The notes: a model not told the origin generated them from the letters alone. DNA of 44,804 nucleotides from an uncultured Methanobrevibacter sp. (GCA_900314605.1 OMVX01000008.1:1-44804), one strand, 5' to 3'. Positions 1 to 9,953 are shown, counted from the stretch's first letter. Program-made: numbers and translations.

Positions 1-1
1 A

Positions 2-88
2 TTTAGAACAGAACAAGGCATATTTAACCAAATTTTCAACAGAAAAAATGGATGGATGAAAAAAATAAAATCCCAACTAACAAAATGA
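2..88 (+). CDS. C-terminal fragment of an unidentified protein (cut by window edge)
   Basis: An open frame enters from the left edge and ends at a TGA at 86-88. The visible 28-residue tail is basic (residues such as NRKNGW and KKIKSQ). I do not recognise the family. A basic tail of this kind could end a transposase, but nothing in the window tests that. No SD or start is visible, so it is either the 3' end of an upstream gene or chance open sequence. Confidence 0.3.
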   Translation, partial: FRTEQGIFNQIFNRKNGWMKKIKSQLTK

Positions 89-421
89 CAAAGCCATTAT
101 AGGAAACATTTATAAGTAATTATACGAATATTATATAATGTCTAGTTTTCTAGAATTTCATTAATTACTAAATTTTATTAATCTAGTATTAAGACAAATA
201 CTTTTATATAAAAAATATTAATATTGAAAATATAATCCTTCTATTTTTATTTTAAGGGATTTATTTAGTGATATATGATATATTTAGATTATTATAGACT
301 TTTATTAAATTTTTTAATCTTATTTAAGATTAGAGAATATGCAAGTTATTTATATTCAGTTTACTGTTTATAATATTTGCTGATGGATGGCTTAAGCCAG
401 ATGAAAAAGGAGGTAAATAAT
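89..421 (+). promoter_or_regulatory. Upstream region of the ribosomal cluster with a candidate TATA box
   Basis: This 333-base AT-rich stretch has no convincing ORF. TTTATAAG at 109-116 and TTTTATATAAA at 202-212 both resemble archaeal TATA boxes. The second would place transcription start near 235, giving a leader of about 185 bases before L7Ae. The leader ends in the hairpin described separately. Choosing between the two boxes needs transcript mapping. Confidence 0.4.
383..414 (+). promoter_or_regulatory. Kink-turn-like hairpin next to the L7Ae ribosome binding site
   Basis: A 4-bp stem TGGC (388-391)/GCCA (396-399) with a TTAA loop is flanked on both sides by GA (386-387 and 400-401). That is the tandem sheared G-A arrangement of a kink-turn, with ATG (383-385) as the possible three-base bulge. 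The SD AAAGGAGGT follows at 406-414. A wider 7-bp pairing, TATTTGC (374-380) with GTAAATA (413-419), would enclose the hairpin and SD. L7Ae is itself a kink-turn binding protein, so autoregulation is plausible. The helix on the bulge side is weak, which is the main doubt. Confidence 0.45.
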
Positions 422-793
422 ATGGCAAAACCAATTTATGTAAAATTTGATACACCTGAAGAAATTGCAAATAAAGCAGAAGAAGCTTTAGAATCTGCTC
501 AAAATAGTGGTAAAGTAGCTAAAGGAACTAATGAAGTAACTAAATTCATAGAAAGAGGTAATGCAGCATTAGTTGTTATTGCAGAAGATGTTGATCCTGC
601 TGAAATTGTTGCACACATTCCTGTTCTTGCTGAAGAAAAAGAAATTCCTTATGTTTACTTAGCAACTAAAGAGAAAGTCGGTGGAGCTGCAGGTTTAACT
701 GTCGGTACTGCTTCAGCTTGTATTGTTGATGCTGGAGATGCTGAAGAATTAGTAAATGAAGTTGTTGAAAAAATCGCAGAACTTAAAAACTAA
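422..793 (+). CDS. rpl7ae: Ribosomal protein L7Ae
   Basis: A 123-residue L7Ae/L30e/S12e/Gadd45-family RNA-binding protein. It binds kink-turns in 23S rRNA and, in archaea, also in box C/D and H/ACA guide RNPs and RNase P. The sequence shows the family core, with GTNEVTKFIERG near residue 40 and a VGGAAGLTVGTASA-type stretch near residue 95. The start at 422 is chosen over an in-frame ATG at 377 because AAAGGAGGT lies 7 bases upstream and the protein then begins MAKPIYVKF, as in homologues. It leads the S28e-L24e-Ndk cluster. The leader hairpin suggests autoregulation. Confidence 0.96.
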   Translation: MAKPIYVKFDTPEEIANKAEEALESAQNSGKVAKGTNEVTKFIERGNAALVVIAEDVDPAEIVAHIPVLAEEKEIPYVYLATKEKVGGAAGLTVGTASACIVDAGDAEELVNEVVEKIAELKN

Positions 794-848
794 TTGTTTT
801 AGCTCTGTAGAAAGATGAGTCTTTCGATTTAGTTAAAATGGTGATTAT

Positions 849-1055
849 ATGGAAGATGGAGTACCTGCTGAAGTTATAGAAGTTCTTAAAAGAACTGGTA
901 TGACTGGTGAGGTAATGCAAGTTAAATGCAGAATCCTCGATGGAAGAGATAAAGGTAGAATTTTAACAAGAAACATCATGGGTCCTGTCAGACAAGGAGA
1001 TGTTTTAATGTTGCTTGATACTATTAGGGAAGCTAAAGAAATTAGAACTCCATAG
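849..1055 (+). CDS. rps28e: 30S ribosomal protein S28e
   Basis: A 68-residue small-subunit protein with an OB-like fold, at the normal family length. Recognisable features are [27 protein letters not shown] and a C-terminal REAKEIRTP-type tail. The start is ATG behind GGTGAT, a second SD style used widely in this window. It lies 55 bases after L7Ae and 21 bases before L24e, an archaeal arrangement of ribosomal genes that is probably co-transcribed. Confidence 0.97.
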   Translation: MEDGVPAEVIEVLKRTGMTGEVMQVKCRILDGRDKGRILTRNIMGPVRQGDVLMLLDTIREAKEIRTP

Positions 1056-1076
1056 TATTTTTAAGAAGGTGTTAAC

Positions 1077-1247
1077 ATGAGAACTTGTTCATTCTGTGGT
1101 GAAGAAATAGAAGAGGGCACTGGAAAGATGTATGTTAAAAAAGATGGTTCTATCTATTTCTTTTGTAGTAGTAAATGTGAAAAAAATATGATTAAGCTTG
1201 GTAGAGTGCCAAGAAAAGTTAAATGGGTTAAAAAAACTGTTAACTAA
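1077..1247 (+). CDS. rpl24e: 50S ribosomal protein L24e
   Basis: A 56-residue zinc-ribbon ribosomal protein. It starts [16 protein letters not shown] and has the paired cysteine motifs CSFC (residues 4-7) and CSSKC (30-34), which bind one zinc. SD AAGGTG lies 5 bases upstream of ATG 1077. The gene sits between S28e and Ndk with short gaps, the usual archaeal S28e-L24e-Ndk order. Confidence 0.95.
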   Translation: MRTCSFCGEEIEEGTGKMYVKKDGSIYFFCSSKCEKNMIKLGRVPRKVKWVKKTVN

Positions 1248-1260
1248 GGGAGGTTAGTTG

Positions 1261-1713
1261 ATGATTCAGAAAACTTATGTAATGTTAAAACCTGATGCAA
1301 TTGCTCGCCGTTATATAGGAAAAATTTTAACCCGTTTTGAAGATAAAGGTTTAAAAATTGTTGCTATGAAATTAAGAATGATTTCTGAAGAGATAGCTAA
1401 AGAACATTATGGTGAACATAAAGATAAGCCTTTTTTCGATGGTTTGATTAAATATATTACTTCTGGACCTGTACTTACTATGGTCATTGAAGGTGATGAA
1501 GCAATTAGTGTTGTTAGAAAACTTTCTGGTGCAACTAATCCTCAGGAAGCAGATTTTGGCACTATTAGAGGCGATTTTGGAATGGATACAGGAAGAAACA
1601 TTATACATTCATCTGATTCACCAGAGTCTGCTTCAAGAGAAATTAATCTTTTCTTTGATGAAGATGAAATTATAGACTATTCTATGTCTGATGAATCTTG
1701 GATTTATGAATAG
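1261..1713 (+). CDS. ndk: Nucleoside diphosphate kinase
   Basis: A 150-residue NDK that transfers the gamma-phosphate of NTPs to NDPs through a phosphohistidine. The catalytic histidine is H116 in NIIHSSDS. The N-terminal TYVMLKPDA strand and the NPQEADFGTIRGDFG motif are also present. ATG 1261 is preferred to the adjacent TTG 1258 because SD GGGAGGT ends 6 bases before the ATG. It follows L24e by 13 bases and belongs to the translation cluster. Confidence 0.96.
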   Translation: MIQKTYVMLKPDAIARRYIGKILTRFEDKGLKIVAMKLRMISEEIAKEHYGEHKDKPFFDGLIKYITSGPVLTMVIEGDEAISVVRKLSGATNPQEADFGTIRGDFGMDTGRNIIHSSDSPESASREINLFFDEDEIIDYSMSDESWIYE

Positions 1714-1807
1714 TTCTCTTTAAAATATTTAAATTTTAATTCTTTTATTATTAATTTAAAACTTAAATTAAATTCATATATTTAATAATTATAATGTGGA
1801 GATAATA

Positions 1808-3598
1808 ATGAATATACGATCACCTATTGTTTCTGTTTTAGGCCATGTGGACCATGGAAAAACCACTTTATTAGATAATATTAGAGGTTCTACTATTGCT
1901 AATAAAGAGGCCGGTGGTATTACTCAACATATAGGGGCAACTGAAATTCCTATTGAGACAATATCCAATATTTGTGGTCCGTTAGTTGATAAATTATCAA
2001 TTGTAGATACTATCCCTGGTCTTTTCTTTATTGATACCCCAGGACATGCTGCTTTTATTTCACTTAGAAAACGTGGTGGAGCATTGGCAGATTTAGCAAT
2101 ATTAATAGTTGACATTAGTGAGGGTTTTAAACCTCAAACTTTTGAAGCATTAAATATTCTTAAAATGTATAAAACTCCTTTTATTGTTGCTGCTAGTAAA
2201 ATTGATAAATTATTTGGATGGGATTCAATTGAAAATAGTTCTTTTACTGAAAGTTTTAAAAGACAAGCTCCAAATGTTCAACAAGACTTAGAAATGAAAT
2301 TATATGAACTTATTGGTGTATTACATGATGAAGGTTTTCAATCAGAACGATTTGATCGTGTTAGTGATTTTGCTTCTCAAATTGCTATTGTTCCAATTAG
2401 TGCAAGTACAGGGGAAGGTATTATTGAATTAATTACTATGTTACTTGGACTTGCTCAAAAATATTTAACATCTAAACTTGAAATTCATGAAGATGCCCCT
2501 GCTAAAGGTACTGTTCTTGAAGTAAAAGAGGAAGTAGGTCTTGGAACTACAATTGATGCTATTATTTATGATGGTATTTTAAAAACTAATGATGAGATAG
2601 CACTAATGGTTTCAGATGATGTTTTAACTACAAAAATTAGATCTATATTAAAACCTCGTCCATTAGAGGAAATAAGAGAATCTAAACATAAATTTGAAAA
2701 AATTGATGCAGTAACTGCTGCAGCAGGAGTTAAGATTTCTGCTCCTAATTTAGATGATGTTATTTCAGGGTCTCCATTGCAAGTTGTAAATGATAATATT
2801 AAAGTTAAAGATGAAATTTTAGATGAGATGGATGATGTTACTATAGATACAGAAGATGAGGGAGTATTAGTAAAAGCTGATACTTTAGGTTCCCTTGAAG
2901 CTGTGGTAAATCTTTTAAAGGATTTAGAAGTTCCAATACGTTCTGCTAATATTGGTGATGTATCTAAAAGAGATATTATTAATGCAAATATTGCTCTTGA
3001 AGAAAATGCAGAGTATGGTGTTATATTTGCATTTAATGTAAATATTCACTCTAAAGCGATAGAAGCTTTAAATGATTCTGATATTAAGTTGTTTCAGGGA
3101 GATGTTGTTTATCAATTAACTGAAGATTATGCTGATTGGATAGAAGAGCGTAAAGAAGCTCTTAGGAAAGCTTATCTTGAAGCAGTTATTAAGCCAGGTA
3201 AGATTATTTCTATTCCAAAATTGATTTTCAGACAAAGTAAACCGGCTATTTGTGGTGTTGAGGTATTAAGTGGAACTATTAAACCTAATTATCCTTTGAT
3301 TAATGCAAATGGTCATCCTGTAGGTAAAATTATAAGTATGGAAGATAATGGCGAATCTTTACAATTTATCTCCAGAGGTCAAAAAGTTGCTATGGCTATT
3401 GATGGTGCTATAGCAGGTAAAGACTTTGAAGAAGGAGATGAATTATATGTTGATATACCTGAAAATCATTATAAGGTATTAAATCGTGAATTTAAAGATA
3501 AACTTTCTGAAGATGAATTCAGAACTTTAGAAGAATTTTTAGAAATCAAAAGACGTAATGAACTTAACTGGGGTAAATTAGGTCTATTTGAAAATTGA
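1808..3598 (+). CDS. infB: Translation initiation factor aIF5B (IF-2 type)
   Basis: A 596-residue GTPase that promotes ribosomal subunit joining during initiation. The G domain shows GHVDHGKTT (G1), GGITQHIG (switch I), DTPGHAAF (G3), SKID (G4, with Ser for the usual Asn) and SASTGEG (G5). Domains II, III and IV follow, and the length suits archaeal aIF5B, which lacks the long eukaryotic N-terminus. An in-frame GTG at 1796 precedes, but GTGGAG there looks like the SD for ATG 1808, giving [13 protein letters not shown]. No intein is present. Confidence 0.96.
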   Translation: MNIRSPIVSVLGHVDHGKTTLLDNIRGSTIANKEAGGITQHIGATEIPIETISNICGPLVDKLSIVDTIPGLFFIDTPGHAAFISLRKRGGALADLAILIVDISEGFKPQTFEALNILKMYKTPFIVAASKIDKLFGWDSIENSSFTESFKRQAPNVQQDLEMKLYELIGVLHDEGFQSERFDRVSDFASQIAIVPISASTGEGIIELITMLLGLAQKYLTSKLEIHEDAPAKGTVLEVKEEVGLGTTIDAIIYDGILKTNDEIALMVSDDVLTTKIRSILKPRPLEEIRESKHKFEKIDAVTAAAGVKISAPNLDDVISGSPLQVVNDNIKVKDEILDEMDDVTIDTEDEGVLVKADTLGSLEAVVNLLKDLEVPIRSANIGDVSKRDIINANIALEENAEYGVIFAFNVNIHSKAIEALNDSDIKLFQGDVVYQLTEDYADWIEERKEALRKAYLEAVIKPGKIISIPKLIFRQSKPAICGVEVLSGTIKPNYPLINANGHPVGKIISMEDNGESLQFISRGQKVAMAIDGAIAGKDFEEGDELYVDIPENHYKVLNREFKDKLSEDEFRTLEEFLEIKRRNELNWGKLGLFEN

Positions 3599-3693
3599 GT
3601 TTAATTAATTATTTAAATATTAAAAGAATCATGTTTAAAATTATAAATAAGAATAATCTTTTTATTTTCTAATAAATTTATAGGAGGAATTCT

Positions 3694-4071
3694 GTGGTAT
3701 TTAAAGTAGTAGTTTCAGATAAAGGGTCAACTTACCAAATTGAAACTGAAGATAAAAATCTTGTTGGTTTAAAAATTGGTGACGATTTTGACGGTAGTTT
3801 TCTTGGTTTAGATGGATATAATTTAAAAATAACAGGTGGATCTGATAAAAACGGATTTGCTATGAGAAGTGATGTTCCTGGACCTAGAAGAATAAGAACT
3901 TTAGTATCTGGTGGTGTAGGTTATAAACCTCATACTGCTGGTGAAAGAAGAAGAAAAACAGTAAGAGGAAACACTATATCTGATGATATTGTACAAGTTA
4001 ATACTGTTGTTTTAAGTAGCGGATCTAAGTCATTAGAGGACATTTTAGGTTCTACTGAGGAAGAAGAATAG
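3694..4071 (+). CDS. rps6e: 30S ribosomal protein S6e
   Basis: A 125-residue archaeal S6e. The family stretch GSDKNGFAMRSDVPGPRR and the basic AGERRRKTVRGNTI segment are clear. It starts at GTG 3694 behind AGGAGGAAT. It lies between aIF5B and aIF2-gamma, an order common among archaea. The acidic TEEEE end is normal for the short archaeal form. Confidence 0.96.
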   Translation: MVFKVVVSDKGSTYQIETEDKNLVGLKIGDDFDGSFLGLDGYNLKITGGSDKNGFAMRSDVPGPRRIRTLVSGGVGYKPHTAGERRRKTVRGNTISDDIVQVNTVVLSSGSKSLEDILGSTEEEE

Positions 4072-4136
4072 TTTTCACTATTCTTAATTTAAAATTTTAT
4101 AATTAAAATATACAAAGATTAATTAAGGTGTAATCT

Positions 4137-5369
4137 GTGAAAGTACAGGCTGATGTTAACATAGGTTTGATTGGACATGTAGATCATGGTAAAACTACTC
4201 TAACAAAAGCTTTATCTGGTGTATGGACTGATACACACAGTGAAGAAACTAAAAGAGGTATCTCTATTCGTTTAGGATATGCAGATATTGATTTAAGAAA
4301 ATGTCCGAATTGTGATGAACCTATGTCTTATACTACTAAAGAAGTATGTGAACATTGTGGTAGTGATACTGATATTATTAAAAAGGTTTCATTTGTAGAT
4401 GCTCCAGGTCACGAAACTTTAATGGCTACAATGTTGTCTGGTGCTGCAATTATGGATGGTGCAGTTTTAGTAATAGCTGCAAATGAATCTTGCCCTCAAC
4501 CTCAAACTAAAGAACATTTAATGGCTCTTGATGTTATAGGTGTTAAAGATGTTATTGTAGTACAGAATAAAATAGATATTGTTTCTCGTGAGAGGGCTAT
4601 TGAAAGTTATAATGAAATTAAGGAGTTTGTAAAAGGTACCTGTGCCGAGGATGCCCCTATAATACCAGTTTCTGCTCAACATGGTGCAAATATTGATATT
4701 TTAATTAAGGCTTTAGATAGTAATATTAAACTACCACGTCGAAGTGTTCGAAAATCTCCATTAATGTATGTTGCTCGTTCATTTGATATTAATAAACCTG
4801 GTTCTTCTCCAAAGAAACTTAAAGGAGGAGTCATTGGTGGAACTTTAGTTCAAGGTACACTTCGTTTAGGAGATACTATTGAAATTAGACCTGGTGTCGA
4901 TGCTAGTTCTGTTAAAGATAAAACTTCTAATTGGATTTCACTTAAATCAGAAATCATTGGTTTAGAAGCAGCGGGTCAACAGGTAGAGAAAGTCACTCCT
5001 GGAGGCCTTGTAGGTATTGCTACTAATTTAGATCCTGCTCTAACAAAGGCAGATTCTTTAAGTGGTTCTGTTGCAGGTAAAGAAGATAAATTACCCGAAG
5101 TTTTATTTGATTGTGAAATGGAAGTTAATCTATTAGAACGTGTAGTAGGAACTAAAGAAGAAAGAGAAGTTTCTCCAATTAAACTTAAAGAACTTTTAAT
5201 GATTAACTGTGGTACAACGACAACTATTGGAGTAGTTACATCTCTTAAGGGTGGTCTTGTCCATGTTAAATTAAAATTACCTATCTGTGTTGATAAAGAT
5301 ACTAGAATTGCTTTAAGTCGTAGAGTTGGGGCTCGTTGGAGATTAATAGGTTTTGGTATTATAAAATAA
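4137..5369 (+). CDS. eif2g: Translation initiation factor aIF2 subunit gamma
   Basis: A 410-residue GTPase subunit of aIF2, which delivers initiator Met-tRNA to the 30S subunit. G1 [10 protein letters not shown]3 DAPGHE, G4 NKID and G5 SAQHGANID are present. A zinc-binding knuckle inside the G domain (CPNC near residue 60 and CEHC near residue 75) is diagnostic of the gamma subunit, as opposed to EF-Tu or SelB. Beta-barrel domains II and III follow. It starts at GTG 4137 with AAGGTG upstream. Confidence 0.97.
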   Translation: MKVQADVNIGLIGHVDHGKTTLTKALSGVWTDTHSEETKRGISIRLGYADIDLRKCPNCDEPMSYTTKEVCEHCGSDTDIIKKVSFVDAPGHETLMATMLSGAAIMDGAVLVIAANESCPQPQTKEHLMALDVIGVKDVIVVQNKIDIVSRERAIESYNEIKEFVKGTCAEDAPIIPVSAQHGANIDILIKALDSNIKLPRRSVRKSPLMYVARSFDINKPGSSPKKLKGGVIGGTLVQGTLRLGDTIEIRPGVDASSVKDKTSNWISLKSEIIGLEAAGQQVEKVTPGGLVGIATNLDPALTKADSLSGSVAGKEDKLPEVLFDCEMEVNLLERVVGTKEEREVSPIKLKELLMINCGTTTTIGVVTSLKGGLVHVKLKLPICVDKDTRIALSRRVGARWRLIGFGIIK

Positions 5370-5448
5370 GATTTTATTTATCGATTTCAATTTTTTAATT
5401 GATTTAATTTAGTTTAAATTTTGACAAATTATTTCTAGAAGGCATTCA

Positions 5449-5835
5449 ATGGTTTATGAGGTAATTATTGATACAAATTTTTTTATGGCTGTATTTCAAT
5501 TTAAAATTGATATAATAAGTGAGCTTAAAAAGATTTTACCCTCATATAAATTAACCACTCCTAAATTTGTTATAAGTGAACTTGAAGGATTAAAAAAAAA
5601 TAAAAATCTGAATATTAGAAAACAAGCTACTATGGCTTTAAAAATAGCCAAATCTAATGATATTGAAATAATGGATATTTCAACTTTAAAGGGAGAATCT
5701 GTTGATGATGCTCTTGTTAGGATATCTAAATCAAAAATTCTTGCAACAAATGATAGTCAATTAAAAAAACGTGCTAAAGAAGCATCTATTAGAGTAGCAT
5801 ATATTCGTCAAAAAAGATATGTTGTAATTGATTAA
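5449..5835 (+). CDS. PIN-domain protein (FCF1/VapC9-like putative RNase)
   Basis: A 128-residue single PIN domain. The metal-binding acidic positions are visible: D8 in VIIDTNFFM, E45 in VISELEGL, the D in ESVDDALV near residue 88, and the D in LATNDSQLKKRAKE near residue 101. The last matches the FCF1/Nob1-like archaeal subgroup. Such proteins are predicted RNA nucleases, some with roles in rRNA processing. There is no antitoxin gene beside it. Its position between aIF2-gamma and RpoE1 argues for a housekeeping role over a toxin, but function is inferred. Confidence 0.85.
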   Translation: MVYEVIIDTNFFMAVFQFKIDIISELKKILPSYKLTTPKFVISELEGLKKNKNLNIRKQATMALKIAKSNDIEIMDISTLKGESVDDALVRISKSKILATNDSQLKKRAKEASIRVAYIRQKRYVVID

Positions 5836-6016
5836 TTAAAATTATTATTTTATCTTAATATCACTACTAATATTGTAGATTATTAAGTCCAAAATTATAT
5901 TTTACTTCAAATATATATTTTAAATATATATAATTAATATATTAATAAAATTAAATTAAATATAATATTTTATATTTTATAAATTATTAAATTCTATAAT
6001 AATATGAGGGATTATT

Positions 6017-6592
6017 TTGTATTATGAGACAAAAATTGAGGATACAGTAAGGATTTCTCCTTATAGATTTAAGGATCCTTTAGAAAAAGTTGCTATGGAT
6101 ACTCTTAATGAATCATATGTCGGTAAACTTGATAAAACTTTAGGTTTACTTGTTTGTGTTTTTAAAATTGATGATATTAGTGAGGGTAAATTAGTTATTG
6201 GTGATGGAGCAACTTATCATCATGTTACTTTTTCAGCAATCTTTTATAGACCAGAACAACAAGAGGTTGTTGAAGGTCATGTTAATGAAATAGCTGAATT
6301 TGGAGCATTTGTAAATATTGGTCCTATGGATGGATTAGTTCATGTTTCTCAAGTTACAGATGATTTTATTAATTATGATTCTAAAGGTAGAACCCTAGTT
6401 GCAAGTGAATCTAATAAAATACTTTCAGAAGGAGATACAGTTCGGGCAAGAATTGTTACTTTATCTTTAAAGTCTAAAACTATTAAAGATAATAGGATTG
6501 GCCTTACTATGAGACAACATTCTTTAGGAAAACCTGAATGGATTCAAGCATCAAAAAATAAAAAAAAAGATAAATCTAAAACTAAAGAATAA
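6017..6592 (+). CDS. rpoE1: RNA polymerase subunit Rpo7 (RpoE')
   Basis: A 191-residue stalk subunit of archaeal RNA polymerase, orthologous to Rpb7. An N-terminal RNP-like domain begins [17 protein letters not shown], and an S1 RNA-binding domain at about residues 82-160 contains [20 protein letters not shown]. The C-terminus is lysine-rich. It starts at TTG 6017 behind GAGGG. The start matches related archaeal RpoE proteins and gives a full N-terminus. Spt4 follows 12 bases later. Confidence 0.95.
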   Translation: MYYETKIEDTVRISPYRFKDPLEKVAMDTLNESYVGKLDKTLGLLVCVFKIDDISEGKLVIGDGATYHHVTFSAIFYRPEQQEVVEGHVNEIAEFGAFVNIGPMDGLVHVSQVTDDFINYDSKGRTLVASESNKILSEGDTVRARIVTLSLKSKTIKDNRIGLTMRQHSLGKPEWIQASKNKKKDKSKTKE

Positions 6593-6604
6593 AGAGATGA
6601 TATA

Positions 6605-6790
6605 ATGGCTGAAAATGCTTGTACTAAATGTAAAAGGATAACTAGTAATGAAATTTGTCCTGTTTGTGATGGTAAGATACCAACTTCTGATAATTGGAGT
6701 GGTCTTTTAATTATTCTTAATCCAGATTCTATAATGGCACAAGAATCAGGTATTACCTTAAATGGAGAATATGCTTTAAGAGTCAAATAA
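6605..6790 (+). CDS. spt4: Transcription elongation factor Spt4 (RpoE'')
   Basis: A 61-residue zinc-binding elongation factor, the partner of Spt5. Four zinc ligands are visible: CTKC near residues 6-9 and CPVC near residues 18-21. The family signature around NWSGLLIILNPDSIMA follows and ends in GEYALRVK. It follows rpoE1 with 12 bases between, the standard archaeal pairing. Confidence 0.94.
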   Translation: MAENACTKCKRITSNEICPVCDGKIPTSDNWSGLLIILNPDSIMAQESGITLNGEYALRVK

Positions 6791-6915
6791 TGCATTTAAA
6801 TTTTAACTTTTTATTTAATTTAAAATATTCATTAATCTTAAGAAATTAATAATATTTTATTAATAAAATTTAAATTATACAAATTATAATATAATAATTT
6901 AATGGTGTTTTTTTC

Positions 6916-7416
6916 ATGTTAAAAATTACTGAAGAGTTAATTAGAGATTTAAAACGTCCTCTTGGAGATTTATATCCTGATTTTGAAGATGCAATTGATC
7001 GGATTAAATCCTCTAAATTTTTAATATCTGCTGGTGATTATACATTAAATAAACTCATATCTCATAATATTTATCCTGATGTGGGGATAATTGATAATTA
7101 TATTCAAAGAAGTGACTGTGATACTAATATAGTTTATACTAATAATTTTTTACATACAGTTAACCCTGCTGGAACTATAACAGATGATCTATGGGCAACC
7201 ATAGAAGTTGCTATCGAAAATTCAATTAAAACTAAAGACAAATATATAATTGAAGTTGAAGGGGAAGAAGATCTTGCAGTTCTTCCTATTATTATTTTAG
7301 CTCCAGAGGATACTACTGTATTATATGGACAACCAAATGAAGGCTTAGTTTTACTAAATTCTGCTGATTTAAAAGACCAAGCTCAGAAATTTATCAATGA
7401 TTTTACTGAAGTTTAA
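6916..7416 (+). CDS. GTP-dependent dephospho-CoA kinase (DUF359)
   Basis: A 166-residue member of the DUF359 family, shown in Thermococcus to be the archaeal GTP-dependent dephospho-CoA kinase that performs the last step of CoA synthesis. Family features seen are KRPLGDLYPD at the start, VGIIDNYIQR, NPAGTI, the acidic VEGEEDLAVLP motif and YGQPNEGLVLL. It lies in the usual place between Spt4 and S24e. The SD before ATG 6916 is poor, so expression may rely on a short leader. Function is by family knowledge. Confidence 0.9.
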   Translation: MLKITEELIRDLKRPLGDLYPDFEDAIDRIKSSKFLISAGDYTLNKLISHNIYPDVGIIDNYIQRSDCDTNIVYTNNFLHTVNPAGTITDDLWATIEVAIENSIKTKDKYIIEVEGEEDLAVLPIIILAPEDTTVLYGQPNEGLVLLNSADLKDQAQKFINDFTEV

Positions 7417-7462
7417 TCTTTTGATAAATTATTTACATTAATAAAATTAAATGAGGGTTAAT

Positions 7463-7804
7463 ATGGAAATAGATATTTTTGAAGAAAAAGAAAATAAAAT
7501 TTTTAATAGGAATGAAGTTAAATTTTACATTAATTATGAAGGAGAAGCTACTCCTAATATTTTTGATGTTAAAAATAGATTAGTTGCTCAGCTAGATTCT
7601 AAAAAAGATTTAGTTGTAGTTGATACTATCGACCCATACTATGGTGAACCTAAAGCATTAGGTTATGCTAAAGTATATGCAAGTAAAGAAGATGTAGAAT
7701 ACATTGAATCTGAAAGTGTTTTACTTAAAAATAAAGAACCTGAAATAGAAGAACCAGAAGAAACTGATGAAGCTGAAGAAGTAGATGAAGCTGAAGAAGA
7801 ATAG
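7463..7804 (+). CDS. rps24e: 30S ribosomal protein S24e
   Basis: A 113-residue S24e with a [18 protein letters not shown] strand pair and the [19 protein letters not shown] signature. An in-frame ATG lies at 7451, but GAGGGTT between the two ATGs is the SD for 7463, so the protein begins MEIDIFEEK. The last 25 residues are a highly acidic Glu/Asp repeat tail (EEVDEAEEE), longer than in many archaea. S27ae follows 14 bases later. Confidence 0.94.
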   Translation: MEIDIFEEKENKIFNRNEVKFYINYEGEATPNIFDVKNRLVAQLDSKKDLVVVDTIDPYYGEPKALGYAKVYASKEDVEYIESESVLLKNKEPEIEEPEETDEAEEVDEAEEE

Positions 7805-7818
7805 TTGGAGGATTTCAC

Positions 7819-7974
7819 ATGAAAGTTTCTAGTTTATATGAAGTTAATGATGATAAAATAGTTAGAAAAAATCCTATATGTCCTCGTTGTGGTGGAGGCG
7901 TCTTCATGGCTGACCATGGTGATAGATACGCTTGTGGTAAATGTGGATATACTGAAATGAAAAATAAAGATTAA
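7819..7974 (+). CDS. rps27ae: 30S ribosomal protein S27ae
   Basis: A 51-residue zinc ribosomal protein. Two knuckles, CPRC near residues 21-24 and CGKC near 39-42, bind zinc. The ending GYTEMKNKD is typical. SD GGAGGAT is 6 bases upstream of ATG 7819. It closes the ribosomal cluster, and the strongly AT-rich 7975-8195 separates it from ArgH. Confidence 0.94.
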   Translation: MKVSSLYEVNDDKIVRKNPICPRCGGGVFMADHGDRYACGKCGYTEMKNKD

Positions 7975-8204
7975 TATTATTTCTAAGTTTTAATTTTTCT
8001 TATTTTTCTTTTCATTCCATTAATTTTTATATTAAGTTATTTTTTATCTCAAATATTGTTTTTATTTTCATTTGTTCTTTTTATATCTCTTTTTTTTAAT
8101 CTAATTTTATGAATTAATTATTTATATTAACTTTATAAAATAATATATTAGTAAGTTAAATTTTTATATTTCATTATTTTAAACATTATTTTAAGGTGAG
8201 TTTT

Positions 8205-9620
8205 TTGAAAATACGTAGTGGAAGATTAGATAAGGAAATGACTGATGAAGCTGCAGAGTTTACTTCTTCACTCGAAGCAGATAAAGAGATTTTTTATGCA
8301 GATATTAAATGTAATTTTGCTCATACGACTATGCTTAAACAAGAGAGCATTATTGACAGCGATATTGCAGATAAAATATTAAATGCTCTTTTACAACTTA
8401 AAGAGGAAGGTTACTCTGTTTTAAATTTTGACCCTAGTGTAGAAGATATACATATGGCTATTGAAAATTATGTTACTTCTATTGTAGGTCCTGATGCAGG
8501 ATTTATGCATACTGCTAAATCTAGAAATGATCAGGTAGCTACAGATATTCGAATTGTTTTAAGAGAAAAAATTAGGGATATTCAATTAAATATTTTAGAT
8601 TTTATTGATGATTTAGTGGATATGGCGGATAATTATAAAGAATCTGTTTTCATTGGTTTTACTCACCTTCAACATGCTCAACCAATTACTATTGCTCATC
8701 ATTTGATGGCACATGTTCAAGTATTAAAAAGAGACTATGAAAGATTAGATGATACGTATAAGCGTGTAAATCTTAATCCATTAGGTTCTGCTGCTATGAC
8801 TACTACTAGTTTTCCTATTAATAGGGATCTTACTACTAAACTTTTAGGATTTGATGGGTATCTTGAAAACTCTATGGATGGAGTATCAGCACGCGATTTT
8901 GCAGCTGAAGCCATATTTGATTTATCCTCTCTTTGCACTACCTTATCTAAAATATGCGAGGAGCTTATTCTATGGAGTACTTATGAATTTTCTGTTATTC
9001 GAATGGATGATGCATATTGTTCTACTTCATCTATTATGCCTCAAAAGAAAAATCCAGATGTTGCAGAAGTAGCACGTAGTAAGGCTACACGTGTAAATGG
9101 AGAACTTGTGACCGTATTAACTATGCTTAAAGCATTACCCTACACTTACAATAGAGACCTTCAAGAAATTACTCCTCATTTATGGAATAGTTTTTATGAG
9201 TCTAATGCTGTTTTAAGTATTGTATCTAAAATGTTACTTTCAGTTAAATTTAATGAAGATGTATGTTTAAATTTAGCTGGGAAAAATTTTGCAACTGCAA
9301 CAGACCTTGCGGATATTATGGTTCGTGAGAAGAAAATTCCATTTAGAACTGCTCATCAGATTGTAGGTAGAGTAGTAAATGAGGCAACAGTAAAAGGTAT
9401 GGAAGCTACTGATGTTACAAGTGAGTTTGTAGATAATGTATGTAGAGAACTTGAAATTCATGAGTTAAATCTTGATGATGAACTTGTTAAAAGTGCTCTT
9501 GATCCTCTTGAAAATGTTAAAATGAGAAAGGTTCCAGGTGGTCCTTCACCTGAAATGGTTACAATTGCAATGAAAAATATTAAAGAGTTTATAAAAAAGG
9601 AAAGAGAATCTAAGTTTTAA
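8205..9620 (+). CDS. argH: Argininosuccinate lyase
   Basis: A 471-residue enzyme of the fumarase/aspartase superfamily that cleaves argininosuccinate to arginine and fumarate. The superfamily signature [13 protein letters not shown] near residue 275, [13 protein letters not shown] near residue 105 and [11 protein letters not shown] near residue 155 are present. I chose TTG 8205 ([12 protein letters not shown]) because AAGGTGAG at 8193-8200 is the SD. GTG 8196 inside that SD would add three residues. The gene is monocistronic, convergent with the following minus-strand gene after 13 bases. Confidence 0.95.
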   Translation: MKIRSGRLDKEMTDEAAEFTSSLEADKEIFYADIKCNFAHTTMLKQESIIDSDIADKILNALLQLKEEGYSVLNFDPSVEDIHMAIENYVTSIVGPDAGFMHTAKSRNDQVATDIRIVLREKIRDIQLNILDFIDDLVDMADNYKESVFIGFTHLQHAQPITIAHHLMAHVQVLKRDYERLDDTYKRVNLNPLGSAAMTTTSFPINRDLTTKLLGFDGYLENSMDGVSARDFAAEAIFDLSSLCTTLSKICEELILWSTYEFSVIRMDDAYCSTSSIMPQKKNPDVAEVARSKATRVNGELVTVLTMLKALPYTYNRDLQEITPHLWNSFYESNAVLSIVSKMLLSVKFNEDVCLNLAGKNFATATDLADIMVREKKIPFRTAHQIVGRVVNEATVKGMEATDVTSEFVDNVCRELEIHELNLDDELVKSALDPLENVKMRKVPGGPSPEMVTIAMKNIKEFIKKERESKF

Positions 9621-9633
9621 ACTCTTTAGATAA

Positions 9634-9930
9634 TTATATTCCTAATTCTTCTAATTTTTTTTCTAATTCTTCATCAGATAATACTTCTTCGTCTTTAGCA
9701 TCATCACAATATGTACCTGCTAATATTTTTATTCTATCTTCTTCTGCTTGGGCCATAATTTCTTCTTTATTTAATTGCCAGTTTTTAGTAATTTTTTCTT
9801 CTAGTTCTTTATCAGCTTCTATAATAGGTCCTGTATAATCACAGTCATAACATTCCCATTTTGACCATACTTGTGGTATAATGGTTTCTACATTACGTGA
9901 GCCACATCTTGGACAAATTTTTACTTTCAT
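9634..9930 (-). CDS. Small zinc-ribbon protein of unknown function
   Basis: A 98-residue protein with an N-terminal zinc ribbon (CPRC at residues 6-9, CYDC at about 27-30) and a charged C-terminal half rich in Glu and Lys that should form helix. I know no specific function. Similar small ribbons in Methanobacteriales are annotated only as hypothetical. The ribbon suggests nucleic-acid or protein binding. It could share a transcript with tRNA-Thr, which lies 23 bases upstream on the same strand. Confidence 0.8.
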   Translation of the reverse strand: MKVKICPRCGSRNVETIIPQVWSKWECYDCDYTGPIIEADKELEEKITKNWQLNKEEIMAQAEEDRIKILAGTYCDDAKDEEVLSDEELEKKLEELGI

Positions 9931-9953
9931 ATTATCATTGATTATTTTTTAAA

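Noticed and set aside
5449-5835. VapC toxin of a toxin-antitoxin pair
   Set aside because: No antitoxin ORF is adjacent, and the gene is embedded in a conserved translation/transcription cluster.
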